Shown here in pieces: positions 30,776 through 39,179 of a stretch of DNA of 39,182 nt (position 1 is the stretch's first letter; each line of letters begins with the position of its first letter). This DNA is from Bacillota bacterium (lineage in GTDB: Bacteria; Bacillota; UBA994), in NCBI GenBank assembly GCA_018725275.1, contig QLUC01000001.1, positions 1 to 39,182 on the forward strand, given 5' to 3'. A model generated the notes under the pieces. It searched no databases. It was not told the origin of the DNA and saw nothing but the letters and a program-made list of their open reading frames with translations. A program made the translations under genes and the position numbers.

Positions 30776-32967
30776 GAATATTCGAACTAGCTGAAGAATT
30801 ACAATTGCCGGCAGAGACCTTAGTAGAGGCTCTCCGTGAGCTCAAACTTAACATTTCTAATCCGATGAGCATGGTCGACACACAAGTTGCCGATGTCATC
30901 CGGGAAGTCATCACGAAGCAGCGCAAGAAGCGTCCATTAGTGGTGAAGGCTGCCGCAGAGGAGAAGGTCGCGCCGGTAGTGGTGGTAGAAGCGCAGCCAA
31001 TTCCTGATCTTCCGCTGCCTCCCGTGCCAATGCCTTCGCGCCACGGTGAAGCCAAGGCCACTCCCGTTTCGCAATCACCAAAGAAAGCTGCCGATAAGCC
31101 ACGAGATAAGCGACATGCTGAGCCCGCGGCAAATATCGTCAACCGCAAAATGGCGCCCCAGGGGCGCAGACCACAGCATGGTGGCGGCCATGGCTCGCCC
31201 ACTCCTAGCGCTTCACCCATAGGGGTGGTTCATATTGAAAACCCCGTCACCGTCGGCGAGTTTGCTAAATTATCTGGGCGTTCGGTGGGCGATATCATCA
31301 CTAAATTGATGCATCTTGGGTTTATGGCCACTATTAACCAGCATCTTGATTTTGACACCCTCGGTATTTTGGCCTCCGAAATAAATCTCAAGCTCGAAAT
31401 TAAACTTCCTCCAGTTTCGCAAGATGTCGTTGACGAAGATAAAGACCTACCTGAGAGCATGCGGCGACGCTACCCGGTAGTGACAGTCATGGGTCATGTC
31501 GATCATGGCAAGACATCTCTTTTAGATTGCATTCGTCGCTCCCATGTTACCGCATCCGAGGCCGGTGGCATTACCCAGCATATCGGCGCTTATCAGGTTG
31601 ACTTGGGCGATGATAAAATTGTATTTTTGGATACCCCAGGCCACGAGGCCTTTACCCAGATGCGTGCCCGCGGGGCAAAAGTTACCGACATTGCTATCTT
31701 GGTTGTGGCCGCTGATGATGGCGTCATGCCGCAAACGATAGAAGCGTTAAATCATGCCAAGGCCGCCAATGTGCCCATCATTGTGGCCGTTAATAAGATG
31801 GATAAGCCAAGTGCCGATCCGGGGCGCATTAAGCAGCAGCTCACCGAGTACGGCATTGTCACCGAAGAATGGGGCGGGGACACTATTTTTGTTGGCGTAT
31901 CCGCATTAAAGCGCCAGGGTATCGATGATCTTTTGGCTGCTGTCCTCACTGTAGCCGAGGTCTTGGAGCTTAAGGCGAACCCAGACAGGTCTGCTAGAGG
32001 AATCGTCATTGAGGCGCATATCGATAAAGGGAAGGGTCCCATCGCCACTTTGCTCATCCAAAAGGGAACCTTGAATGTAGGCGATGCCGTAGTGGCGGGT
32101 TCTGCCTATGGCCGCGTTCGTGCTATGGTCAACGACAAGGGCAAGCGCTTGAAAAAGGCCGGTCCATCGACCCCACTTGAGCTCCATGGTCTTTCCATGG
32201 CCCCCCAGGCCGGCGATGAGTTCGTTGTGGTGAAAGATGATAAGGTGGCTCGCCTTATGGCTGAAAAGGCGGCCGAGATGCGCAGAATAGAAATGCAGCG
32301 ACCGGTGCAGAAGGTCAGCCTCGATGACTTTTTCAAGCAAGTTCAGGCCGGCCAAATGAAGAACTTAAACTTGATTATCAAGGGCGATGTGCAAGGGTCG
32401 GTGGAGGCACTCAAACCTGCCGTAGAAAAACTGAACAATCGCGAAGTAGAAGTTAAGGTCATCCATGTCGGAGTCGGTCCAGTCAATGAGAGCGACATTT
32501 TGCTCGCTAAGGCTTCTAATGCCATCATCATCGGTTTTAACGTGCGCGCCGAGGCCAATGCCCGTAAGGCAGCTGAGCAGGAGCAAGTGGACGTTAGGTT
32601 CTACCGCATAATTTACGAAGTGCTAGACGATATTACGGCCGCACTCAAAGGTATGCTGGCGCCTGTTTTCAAGGAAAATGTCATTGGGCAGGCAGAGGTG
32701 CGGGTCGTATTTCGTGTTACCGGGTCTGGCGTGATTGCCGGCTCTATGGTTACCGAGGGAAAGATTACGCGTCAAGCAGGTGTAAGACTCTTGCGGGGCG
32801 GAATCATAATCTACGAGGGCAAAATAGGATCGCTAAAGCGGTTTAAGGATGACGCTAGAGAAGTGGCGTCAGGGTATGAGTGCGGGATCGGTCTAGATAA
32901 CTACGACGATGTCAAAGAAGGCGACATCATCGAGGCCTTTGTCAGAGAACAAGTTTTGACACCATGA
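30763..32967 (+). CDS. infB: Translation initiation factor IF-2
   Basis: IF-2 is the GTPase that brings initiator tRNA to the 30S subunit. The 734-residue product has an N-terminal IF2N domain (residues 1-55), a variable proline- and charge-rich linker (about 60-155) and a second IF2N domain (about 160-220). The G domain has GHVDHGKTS from residue 244, DTPGHEAF from 290 and NKMDK from 344. The usual C-terminal domains follow. The TTG start has GGAGGTGG upstream and overlaps ylxQ. The length is typical of Gram-positives. Its stop overlaps the ylxP ATG. Confidence 0.97.
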   Translation: MSKIRIFELAEELQLPAETLVEALRELKLNISNPMSMVDTQVADVIREVITKQRKKRPLVVKAAAEEKVAPVVVVEAQPIPDLPLPPVPMPSRHGEAKATPVSQSPKKAADKPRDKRHAEPAANIVNRKMAPQGRRPQHGGGHGSPTPSASPIGVVHIENPVTVGEFAKLSGRSVGDIITKLMHLGFMATINQHLDFDTLGILASEINLKLEIKLPPVSQDVVDEDKDLPESMRRRYPVVTVMGHVDHGKTSLLDCIRRSHVTASEAGGITQHIGAYQVDLGDDKIVFLDTPGHEAFTQMRARGAKVTDIAILVVAADDGVMPQTIEALNHAKAANVPIIVAVNKMDKPSADPGRIKQQLTEYGIVTEEWGGDTIFVGVSALKRQGIDDLLAAVLTVAEVLELKANPDRSARGIVIEAHIDKGKGPIATLLIQKGTLNVGDAVVAGSAYGRVRAMVNDKGKRLKKAGPSTPLELHGLSMAPQAGDEFVVVKDDKVARLMAEKAAEMRRIEMQRPVQKVSLDDFFKQVQAGQMKNLNLIIKGDVQGSVEALKPAVEKLNNREVEVKVIHVGVGPVNESDILLAKASNAIIIGFNVRAEANARKAAEQEQVDVRFYRIIYEVLDDITAALKGMLAPVFKENVIGQAEVRVVFRVTGSGVIAGSMVTEGKITRQAGVRLLRGGIIIYEGKIGSLKRFKDDAREVASGYECGIGLDNYDDVKEGDIIEAFVREQVLTP

Positions 32968-33254
32968 CGCACCGCCTCGGGGTATTGTCATTGGAATTGC
33001 ATTTTCCCGCGGCGCATTCGCTTAAAGAAAAACGATCGATTTTGAAGTCGCTACTGGCGAAAATCCGCGCCACCTTCAATGTCTCGGTGGCCGAGGTCGG
33101 ACACCAAGAGGTTTGGCAGAGAACACGCCTTGTTGTAGCTGTTGTGTCAGGCAATGGTGTCGAGGTGCAGAAGACCTTTGCGGCCATCACTGGCTTTGTC
33201 GAAGGAGCTCTGCATGAGGGCATTATTCTTGAGGCGACAGAAGAGATATTCTAA
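32964..33254 (+). CDS. ylxP: YlxP family protein (DUF503)
   Basis: The 96-residue protein starts MTHRLGVLSLELHFPAAHSL and has the conserved KEKRSILKSLLAKIRATFNV, then VAEVGHQEVWQRTRLVVAVV, all DUF503 features. It is a small ferredoxin-like fold of unknown function, found between infB and rbfA in most Bacillota. ATG overlaps the infB stop (ATGA). The link with ribosome assembly is from position only. Confidence 0.92.
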   Translation: MTHRLGVLSLELHFPAAHSLKEKRSILKSLLAKIRATFNVSVAEVGHQEVWQRTRLVVAVVSGNGVEVQKTFAAITGFVEGALHEGIILEATEEIF

Positions 33255-33279
33255 CGCTGTGGATGAGGGGGAACGAGAG

Positions 33280-33627
33280 ATGCCGCAGTTTCGCACTGAA
33301 CGCATCAAAGGACAATTGAAAGAAGAGCTTAGCGACATATTGAGGTTGCTTAAGGACCCGCGCCTTGGTTTTGCTACCATTACCAGTGTGGAACTTTCTG
33401 GTGATCACCGCCATGTCAAGGCCTTCGTCTCGGTTTTCGGCACCGATGAGGAAAAGAAGGATACTCTCAAGGCGCTGGAAAGCGCCACTGGTTTTATCCG
33501 TACCGAAGTCGGCAAGCGCATCAAGATGCGCCACACACCAGAAGTCATCTTTAGGATCGATGAATCTATCGAGCATGGTGCTCACATCAACAAGTTGCTT
33601 AAGGACATTGAGCGTGACAACAAGTAA
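33280..33627 (+). CDS. rbfA: Ribosome-binding factor A
   Basis: RbfA matures the 30S subunit and the 5' end of 16S rRNA. The 115-residue product has the KH-like fold pattern: RTERIKGQLKEELSDILRLL, DPRLGFATITSVELSGDHRH and FIRTEVGKRIKMRHTPEVIF. The ATG at 33280 is chosen because GAGGGGG lies just upstream and the peptide then starts as RbfA does; the open frame upstream lies inside ylxP. The end overlaps the nrnA start by 14 bases. Confidence 0.95.
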   Translation: MPQFRTERIKGQLKEELSDILRLLKDPRLGFATITSVELSGDHRHVKAFVSVFGTDEEKKDTLKALESATGFIRTEVGKRIKMRHTPEVIFRIDESIEHGAHINKLLKDIERDNK

Positions 33628-34594
33628 CTCTTCGCTGGTTGAAGTTGTCTCCTTACTCAAGGCGGCTACCAAGGTGCTACTCATCGGACATGTTGCTCCC
33701 GATGGTGATTCACTAGGGTCCTCTATCGCCCTTTGTCGCCTCCTCCGGCAGGCGGGCAAGGAGGCGTACGTGGGTTGTCTTGACCGCATCCCACCGCGCT
33801 ATGAATTCTTGCTCAAATTTTCGCCCGTAATAACCGTAGCCGAAGACCTTCCCCCGGACGTTGATTTTGTGGTGGTACTTGACTGTGGCGACCTCCCCCG
33901 GACAGGTTTGCCTCTAGCGTATACGGCGCGACAAAAATTCATCAATATTGACCACCATACCTCGAACACCGGCGCCTTAGGGCATGCTTGGGTCGATAGT
34001 ACCGCCAGCGCCGTAGGGCAGCAAGTGTTGCGCCTACTTGATGCTGCGGACTGGCCGCTTGATAAAGATACCGCCACCTGCCTTTACACTTCACTGGCCA
34101 CTGATTCAGGCTTCTTTCGCCATGGCAATACGACCCCAACCCTCTTGCGGGAAGCCGCCCGCCTTCTCGAATGCGGAGCAGATGCCCGCCTCGTCGTTGA
34201 GCATGCCTTCGAGCGAAAAAGTCTTGGGGAACTCTGCCTGATTCAGCGCGCGCTGGGCACCTTATCCTTACATGATAACAATCAGATTGCCTTGCTTGAG
34301 GTTTCTTTAGTAGATGCACAGGACTGTGGTGTGCAGGCGGATGAAGTTGACGAGATGGTTGATTTTGCCCGGGCCATTCCCGACACCGCTGTAGCAGTCT
34401 TGCTCAAGGAGATGGCTCCCTCGGTGACGAAAGTTAGTCTGCGCTCTAAGGGAATGCTTGACGTGAGTAAAATTGCCGAGCATTTTGGCGGCGGAGGTCA
34501 TCGAGCAGCGGCCGGAGCCACAATGCCTTTGAGCATTGACGCGGCTCGTCACGAAATCATACGGCGACTGGCAGAGGTGCTTAATAATGCCTGA
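33614..34594 (+). CDS. nrnA: DHH/DHHA1 nanoRNase / pAp phosphatase NrnA
   Basis: NrnA degrades 2-5 base RNA fragments and dephosphorylates pAp. The 326-residue product has the DHH domain motifs HVAPDGDS (His26, Asp30, Asp32), VVLDCGD and NIDHHTSN, and the C-terminal DHHA1 motif FGGGGHRAAAGA. The start GTG at 33614 has AAGGA upstream and overlaps rbfA; a longer in-frame reading lies within rbfA. Position between rbfA and truB is common in Clostridia. Its end overlaps truB by eight bases. Confidence 0.93.
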   Translation: MTTSNSSLVEVVSLLKAATKVLLIGHVAPDGDSLGSSIALCRLLRQAGKEAYVGCLDRIPPRYEFLLKFSPVITVAEDLPPDVDFVVVLDCGDLPRTGLPLAYTARQKFINIDHHTSNTGALGHAWVDSTASAVGQQVLRLLDAADWPLDKDTATCLYTSLATDSGFFRHGNTTPTLLREAARLLECGADARLVVEHAFERKSLGELCLIQRALGTLSLHDNNQIALLEVSLVDAQDCGVQADEVDEMVDFARAIPDTAVAVLLKEMAPSVTKVSLRSKGMLDVSKIAEHFGGGGHRAAAGATMPLSIDAARHEIIRRLAEVLNNA

Positions 34595-35474
34595 CGGTTT
34601 CATAAATCTATACAAGGAGCCGGGCCCGACTTCTCATGCGGCCGTAAATCAAGTGCGCCGCTTGCTTGGCATGCGCGCAGTTGGGCATATGGGCACCCTT
34701 GATCCGGCAGCAGAAGGGGTTTTACCACTTGCGGTCGGCCGGGCCACCCGCCTGATCCCCTTAGTCGAAGGCACTGTGAAAGTCTATCGCGCCGAGTTAG
34801 TGCTTGGACTCGCCACCGATACCGATGACACTTCAGGGACGGCTGTGGCTGCCGCCGATGCGAGTGTGGTCGACCGCGAAATGGTCTCTCTTTGCCTGCC
34901 AAGTTTCTTAGGGCAACAAGTTCAACTGCCGCCCATGTTTTCTGCAGTCAAAGTTGCCGGCAAGAAACTATATGAGTTAGCGAGGCGGGGGCAAGTTGCA
35001 GAGATTCCGCCGCGTGAGATTACCGTGTCCAGCCTTATGCTCACGGATTGGCGACGGGAGGGACATTTGGCGATTGCTACTATAGAGGTTGAGTGTTTGA
35101 AAGGTACGTATATCCGGGCCCTCTGCCGAGACATCGGACAAAAGTTAGGGCTGCCCGCCTGTATGGGTAACTTGTTAAGGCGGCAAAGCGGACCATTCAT
35201 GGAGAAACACAGTGTCAAGATGGACACACTGGCTGTTGACCCTTTGTTGTACCTAGTGACCATAAATACCATGCTGGCTGACAAGCCACGCATCACCCTT
35301 CCTTTGAGCGATGCGAAGAGATTCTTACAGGGGCAACGAATACGGGTTAACCATGGTGAGGAAGACGAGTGCCCGGTCTTTTGTGGGGAGTTGTTTCTGG
35401 GCTTAGGTCAGGTTGGGGCCGGAATTTTGTCTCCCACCAAGGTCATGATGCAGGAGGTAGAGCTGCCTTGTTAA
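34587..35474 (+). CDS. truB: tRNA pseudouridine(55) synthase TruB
   Basis: TruB makes pseudouridine 55 in the T-loop of tRNA. The 295-residue product starts MPDGFINLYKEPGPTSHAAV and has the catalytic Asp39 in MGTLDPAAEGVLPLAVGRAT. It continues with VQLPPMFSAVKVAGKKLYEL and CLKGTYIRALCRDIG, then a C-terminal PUA-like tail. ATG 34587 has AGAGGTG upstream and overlaps the nrnA stop. TrmFO acts on the neighbouring T-loop residue U54, so both T-loop enzymes are in this window. The end overlaps ribF. Confidence 0.96.
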   Translation: MPDGFINLYKEPGPTSHAAVNQVRRLLGMRAVGHMGTLDPAAEGVLPLAVGRATRLIPLVEGTVKVYRAELVLGLATDTDDTSGTAVAAADASVVDREMVSLCLPSFLGQQVQLPPMFSAVKVAGKKLYELARRGQVAEIPPREITVSSLMLTDWRREGHLAIATIEVECLKGTYIRALCRDIGQKLGLPACMGNLLRRQSGPFMEKHSVKMDTLAVDPLLYLVTINTMLADKPRITLPLSDAKRFLQGQRIRVNHGEEDECPVFCGELFLGLGQVGAGILSPTKVMMQEVELPC

Positions 35475-36388
35475 CATCAGCAATAGAAGAGGGCACTAAG
35501 GTTGGAGCTGTCTGTCTTGGAACTTTTGACGGTGTTCACCTCGGTCACCAGGCAATAATGCATAAAACTTGCGAAATCGCGTCAGAGAAGGGCGCTTTGG
35601 CTGCAGTGTTTACTTTTTACCCTCACCCTGGGCATACCCTAGGGAAACAGCCGGTGCAAACCATCACCACCCGCAAGCAGCGCGCTCGTTTATTCGCGGC
35701 CTCAGGTATTGACCTCTTGGTTGAACACCCTTTTACGACGGAGTTTTCCTCCCTCGATCCGGAGAGTTTTGTGCGCGATGTGCTTTGGTCCCAATTTAAG
35801 GATGCGACACTGGTCGCTGGTTTTAACTACACCTTTGGCTATCGAGCACAAGGCAATGTTGAGACTTTACGATCTTTGGGGCAGCATTACGGCTTTGCCG
35901 TTCTGGAAGTGCCTCCGGTCCTCATCGGTGGTGAAGTGGTCAGCAGCACGCGGTTGCGACGCGAAATCTCACTGGGGAACTTAAAAGAAGTGAGCCAGTG
36001 TTTGGGACGGGACTTTTCCCTGCAAGGCAGTGTGGTGGCTGGCGATGGCCGAGGACGTAAACTAGGATTCCCCACAGCTAACCTGCACTTCACCCCCGAG
36101 CAGATGATTCCTCCGAGTGGCGTGTATGTTGTGTATGCTGAGGAATATGGCTATGGGGTCGGCAATTTAGGGCGACGCCCGACATTCCCCCAAGCAGATA
36201 TAACCTTCGAAGTGCATTTTTTCTCCCCCACCGGCACTTTGTATGGTCACGAGATCGAGATTGCGGTGCTAAGTTTTTTACGCCCGGAGAGGAAATTTCC
36301 TGACCCCACCGCCCTGCGCCTGCAGGTAAGTGAGGACATTGCCCGAGCTACTAGGTACAGCCTTGCGCATGCCGCTGTGAAGTGCTAG
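35468..36388 (+). CDS. ribF: Bifunctional riboflavin kinase / FAD synthetase
   Basis: RibF makes FMN and then FAD. The 306-residue product has an N-terminal nucleotidyltransferase domain with CLGTFDGVHLGHQAIM and GFNYTFGYRAQGN, and STRLRREI at its end. The C-terminal riboflavin kinase domain has GDGRGRKLGFPTANLHF and GNLGRRPTF. TTG at 35468 is the likely start: AGGAGG lies ten bases upstream and the family begins close to this point. It overlaps the truB stop by seven bases. FAD supply also serves TrmFO. The gene ends 86 bases before rpsO. Confidence 0.95.
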   Translation: MLTSAIEEGTKVGAVCLGTFDGVHLGHQAIMHKTCEIASEKGALAAVFTFYPHPGHTLGKQPVQTITTRKQRARLFAASGIDLLVEHPFTTEFSSLDPESFVRDVLWSQFKDATLVAGFNYTFGYRAQGNVETLRSLGQHYGFAVLEVPPVLIGGEVVSSTRLRREISLGNLKEVSQCLGRDFSLQGSVVAGDGRGRKLGFPTANLHFTPEQMIPPSGVYVVYAEEYGYGVGNLGRRPTFPQADITFEVHFFSPTGTLYGHEIEIAVLSFLRPERKFPDPTALRLQVSEDIARATRYSLAHAAVKC

Positions 36389-36474
36389 AATTAACCGTAA
36401 CCTTTGGCTGGGTTTTTCCGACTCCTCCGCCGGATTACATGGCCATTGGATAGTAATATGAGGAGGTGAGCATT
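36389..36474 (+). promoter_or_regulatory. Leader of rpsO with possible Shine-Dalgarno sequestration
   Basis: The 86-base gap holds CTCCTC (36423-36428), complementary to GAGGAG of the rpsO ribosome site (36460-36465). Between them ATTAC (36434-36438) can pair with GTAAT (36453-36457). This could allow S15 to control its own translation, as in other bacteria. I do not see a clear promoter or terminator, and the pairing is short. Confidence 0.3.
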
Positions 36475-36741
36475 ATGAGCATCAGCCAAGACCAAAAGCG
36501 AACCATCATCGACAAGTTTCGCACTCATGAGACCGATACCGGATCCGCCGAGGTACAGATTGCGATTTTGACCAACCGCATCACTGAGTTGACTAATCAT
36601 CTGAAACTGCATTCGAAGGATCACCATTCACGGCGTGGTTTGTACAAAATGGTCGGACAGCGTCGTCGCTTGCTGAACTATCTACAGAGCAAGGATGTTG
36701 AACGTTTCCGCGCTATTAAGGAGCAACTTGGAATACGCTAA
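36475..36741 (+). CDS. rpsO: 30S ribosomal protein S15
   Basis: S15 binds the central domain of 16S rRNA early in assembly. The 88-residue product is typical, with IIDKFRTHETDTGSAEVQIA, LTNHLKLHSKDHHSRRGLYK and MVGQRRRLLNYLQSKD. ATG 36475 has GAGGAGG eight bases upstream; a GTG at 36466 in frame overlaps that site and is not used. A terminator follows and pnp comes next, the usual rpsO-pnp pair. Confidence 0.97.
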   Translation: MSISQDQKRTIIDKFRTHETDTGSAEVQIAILTNRITELTNHLKLHSKDHHSRRGLYKMVGQRRRLLNYLQSKDVERFRAIKEQLGIR

Positions 36742-36746
36742 TGAGC

Positions 36747-36773
36747 AAAGCGGGATCTCCCGCTTTTCTTTTT
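36747..36773 (+). terminator. Rho-independent terminator between rpsO and pnp
   Basis: GCGGG (36750-36754) pairs with CCCGC (36759-36763) around ATCT, with A's before and TTTTCTTTTT after. It starts six bases after the rpsO stop. pnp begins 39 bases later without a strong promoter, so some readthrough is likely. Confidence 0.82.
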
Positions 36774-36811
36774 ACGTTGTCTTGGCATACTAAAGCTTGA
36801 GGAGGTAGAGC

Positions 36812-38911
36812 ATGAAAGAGTATTCGATATCAGTTGCGGGTCGCACCATGACTTTAGAGACTGGTCGTCTGGCTAAACAAGCCAACGGTGCCGTCTTAGT
36901 TAGTTACGGTCAGACGTCTGTGCTTGTGACAGCAACCATGTCTAGGAATGTTAGAGAAGGCATCGATTTTTTCCCTCTCTTGGTAGATTACGAGGAGAGA
37001 TTGTACGCGGTGGGTCGTATCCCCGGTGGGTTTTTACGGAGAGAAGGGCGGCCCGGAGAAAAGGCGACTTTGGCAGCGAGACTTATTGATCGCCCCTTGC
37101 GGCCCTTATTCCCGGATGGATTTCGCTTTGATGTTCAAGTTGTAGCCACTGTTTTATCTGTTGACCAGAACAACCCCCCAGAAATTGCCGCCATGGTGGG
37201 CGCTTCCGCGGCCCTTTCAATTTCAAATATCCCCTTTTCCGGCCCAATAGCGGGCGTTAGTGTTGGTTTGGTCAATGGAGAGTACATAGTAAACCCGACT
37301 ATTGAAGAGGCCAAGCGAAGCTCCATTAACTTAGTGGTCGCGGGGACGAAAGATGCCATCATGATGGTTGAGGCTGGCGCCCTAGAAGTTAGCGAGGCCG
37401 AAATGATCGAAGCCATCATGTTCGGGCACGAAGAAATCAAGCGGATCGTAGCATTGATTGAGCTCATGCAGGCGGAACTTGGCATTCCTAAGATCACTGT
37501 CCCCCTCGTCGTAACTCCTACCGCAATCCGGGCCGCTGTGGAAGAATATGCTCTACTTCCTCTGCAAACGGTCGTCAAAAACCCTGACAAATTGGCGCGT
37601 GAAGAAAGCATTGCGGCGGTGATGGCCGATGCCCAGCTTAAATTTAGTGAAGTGTTTCCCGGTCAGGGCAAACTAGTTAATGGGTTGCTGCAGGACTTGC
37701 TCAAGAGTGTGGTGCGTGAGCAGATCTTGGTGCAAAAAATGAGACCCGACGGCAGGGCCCCGAGCGAGATTCGTCCGATTACCTGCGAAGTTGGCGTATT
37801 AGCCCGCACTCACGGTTCGGGGCTGTTTACGCGTGGACAAACCCAGGTGCTTTCTGTGGTCACTTTAGGATCTAGAGCAGACATTCAGATCATCGACGAC
37901 CTCGGCCTGGATGAATCGAAGCGCTACCTGCATCACTACAATTTCCCTGCCTATAGCGTTGGCGAGGTGCGACCCCAGCGGGGGACATCCCGTAGGGACA
38001 TCGGTCACGGCGCTTTGGCCGAGCGAGCCCTGTTGCCAATGATTCCTTCCGAAGAAGAGTTTCCCTATACCATTCGCGTGGTGAGTGAGGTGCTAGAGTC
38101 AAATGGCTCTACTTCTCAAGCGAGCGTTTGTGGGAGCACTTTGGCACTCATGGAAGCTGGAGTGCCCATCAAAGCGCCTGTCGCCGGCATAGCTATGGGT
38201 CTCATTACAGACGGCAAGATCCATGTTGTCCTGTCCGACATCCAAGGCATGGAGGATCACCTCGGTGACATGGACTTCAAGGTTGCGGGAACCGCTAAGG
38301 GCATCACCGCACTGCAGATGGACGTGAAAGTGGCGGGTCTTGATCACGACGTTTTGCAGGAGTCCCTGGCCCAAGCGCACATCGGTCGCTTGCATATTCT
38401 GCACAAGATGCTAGAGGCCATCAATTCCCCCCGCGAGGAACTGTCCCCCTATGCCCCGCGCATGTTTACCATAACCATACCTGTGGACAAAATCAAAGAT
38501 GTCATCGGCCCCGGTGGTAAGATGATCAACAAGATTATCGCCGAGACCAATGTGAAAATTGATATTGAAGACGATGGTAGAGTGTTCATCTCCGCTATCG
38601 ATGCGGCACAGGGACAGAAGGCTAGGCGGATCATTGAAGACCTCACCCGAGAAATGACCATCGGTGAAGTGTATACGGGGCGCGTTACCAGAGTAGAGAA
38701 GTATGGCGCATTTGTGGAGCTCATGCCAGGTAAGGAAGCACTGGTTCACATTTCGCAACTGGATCATGCCCGTGTAGCCAGGACTGAAGATGTGGTCAAC
38801 ATTGGCGATGAAATACAGGTGAAGGTAATTGGCGTAGACCGCATGGGTCGCATTGATGCCTCCCGTAAGGAAGCGTTGTCTTCTCAGCCTAGCGGCGGCG
38901 CATCAAGCTAA
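36812..38911 (+). CDS. pnp: Polyribonucleotide nucleotidyltransferase (PNPase)
   Basis: PNPase degrades RNA 3' to 5' with phosphate. The 699-residue product has two RNase PH domains (about residues 1-210 and 310-540) joined by a helical part. A KH domain (VIGPGGKMINKIIAETNVKI) and an S1 domain (YTGRVTRVEKYGAFVELMPG) follow near the C-terminus. RDIGHGALAERAL is in the second, catalytic, RNase PH domain. The ATG has GAGGAGG eight bases upstream. Length is normal. A strong terminator follows. In E. coli pnp is self-regulated through its leader; whether that applies here cannot be seen. Confidence 0.98.
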   Translation: MKEYSISVAGRTMTLETGRLAKQANGAVLVSYGQTSVLVTATMSRNVREGIDFFPLLVDYEERLYAVGRIPGGFLRREGRPGEKATLAARLIDRPLRPLFPDGFRFDVQVVATVLSVDQNNPPEIAAMVGASAALSISNIPFSGPIAGVSVGLVNGEYIVNPTIEEAKRSSINLVVAGTKDAIMMVEAGALEVSEAEMIEAIMFGHEEIKRIVALIELMQAELGIPKITVPLVVTPTAIRAAVEEYALLPLQTVVKNPDKLAREESIAAVMADAQLKFSEVFPGQGKLVNGLLQDLLKSVVREQILVQKMRPDGRAPSEIRPITCEVGVLARTHGSGLFTRGQTQVLSVVTLGSRADIQIIDDLGLDESKRYLHHYNFPAYSVGEVRPQRGTSRRDIGHGALAERALLPMIPSEEEFPYTIRVVSEVLESNGSTSQASVCGSTLALMEAGVPIKAPVAGIAMGLITDGKIHVVLSDIQGMEDHLGDMDFKVAGTAKGITALQMDVKVAGLDHDVLQESLAQAHIGRLHILHKMLEAINSPREELSPYAPRMFTITIPVDKIKDVIGPGGKMINKIIAETNVKIDIEDDGRVFISAIDAAQGQKARRIIEDLTREMTIGEVYTGRVTRVEKYGAFVELMPGKEALVHISQLDHARVARTEDVVNIGDEIQVKVIGVDRMGRIDASRKEALSSQPSGGASS

Positions 38912-38925
38912 GACTAGAGGTAGGG

Positions 38926-38958
38926 GAGCGTTGCTGGGCAATGCTCTTTGTTTTTTTT
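38926..38958 (+). terminator. Rho-independent terminator after pnp
   Basis: GAGCGTTGC (38926-38934) pairs with GCAATGCTC (38938-38946), nine pairs including one G-T, around TGG. TTTG and eight T's follow. This is the strongest terminator in the window and closes the rimP-pnp block. Confidence 0.92.
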
Positions 38959-38976
38959 GCTCCTCCCTCATATACT
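38948..38976 (+). promoter_or_regulatory. Possible promoter for the terminal small ORF
   Basis: TTGTTT (38948-38953) and TATACT (38971-38976) are 17 bases apart, overlapping the T-run of the preceding terminator. A second -10-like TATGAT lies at 38981. Either would start a transcript into the ORF at 39003. Confidence 0.4.
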
Positions 38977-39002
38977 CTACTATGATGTAGGGGGGGATCG
39001 AC

Positions 39003-39179
39003 ATGAATAGCAACCGAGTCTTACCAATCGTGGTGTTGGTCTTGTCGCTAGTAATCAATTTCTTGCGGCCGAGTATGGTTACGGACTTGCCCCGTGTAGC
39101 ACATGGGGTGACCCTACGTAATCGACATCGCGGTTTCGTTGGGATACCAGACGGTGCTTTGCAGTCTCGATACGGCTGA
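39003..39179 (+). CDS. Small protein with N-terminal membrane segment, unrecognised
   Basis: A 58-codon frame starts at ATG 39003 after a strong G-rich ribosome site (GGGGGGGAT, five bases upstream). It ends at a TGA three bases before the window edge. Residues 6-21 (VLPIVVLVLSLVINFL) form one membrane or signal segment, and the rest is basic and hydrophilic. I do not recognise it. In many Bacillota a polysaccharide deacetylase (ylxY) follows pnp and begins with such a segment, so this may be the start of a broken ylxY-like gene, or a real small membrane protein. The sequence past the window would decide. Confidence 0.45.
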   Translation: MNSNRVLPIVVLVLSLVINFLRPSMVTDLPRVAHGVTLRNRHRGFVGIPDGALQSRYG

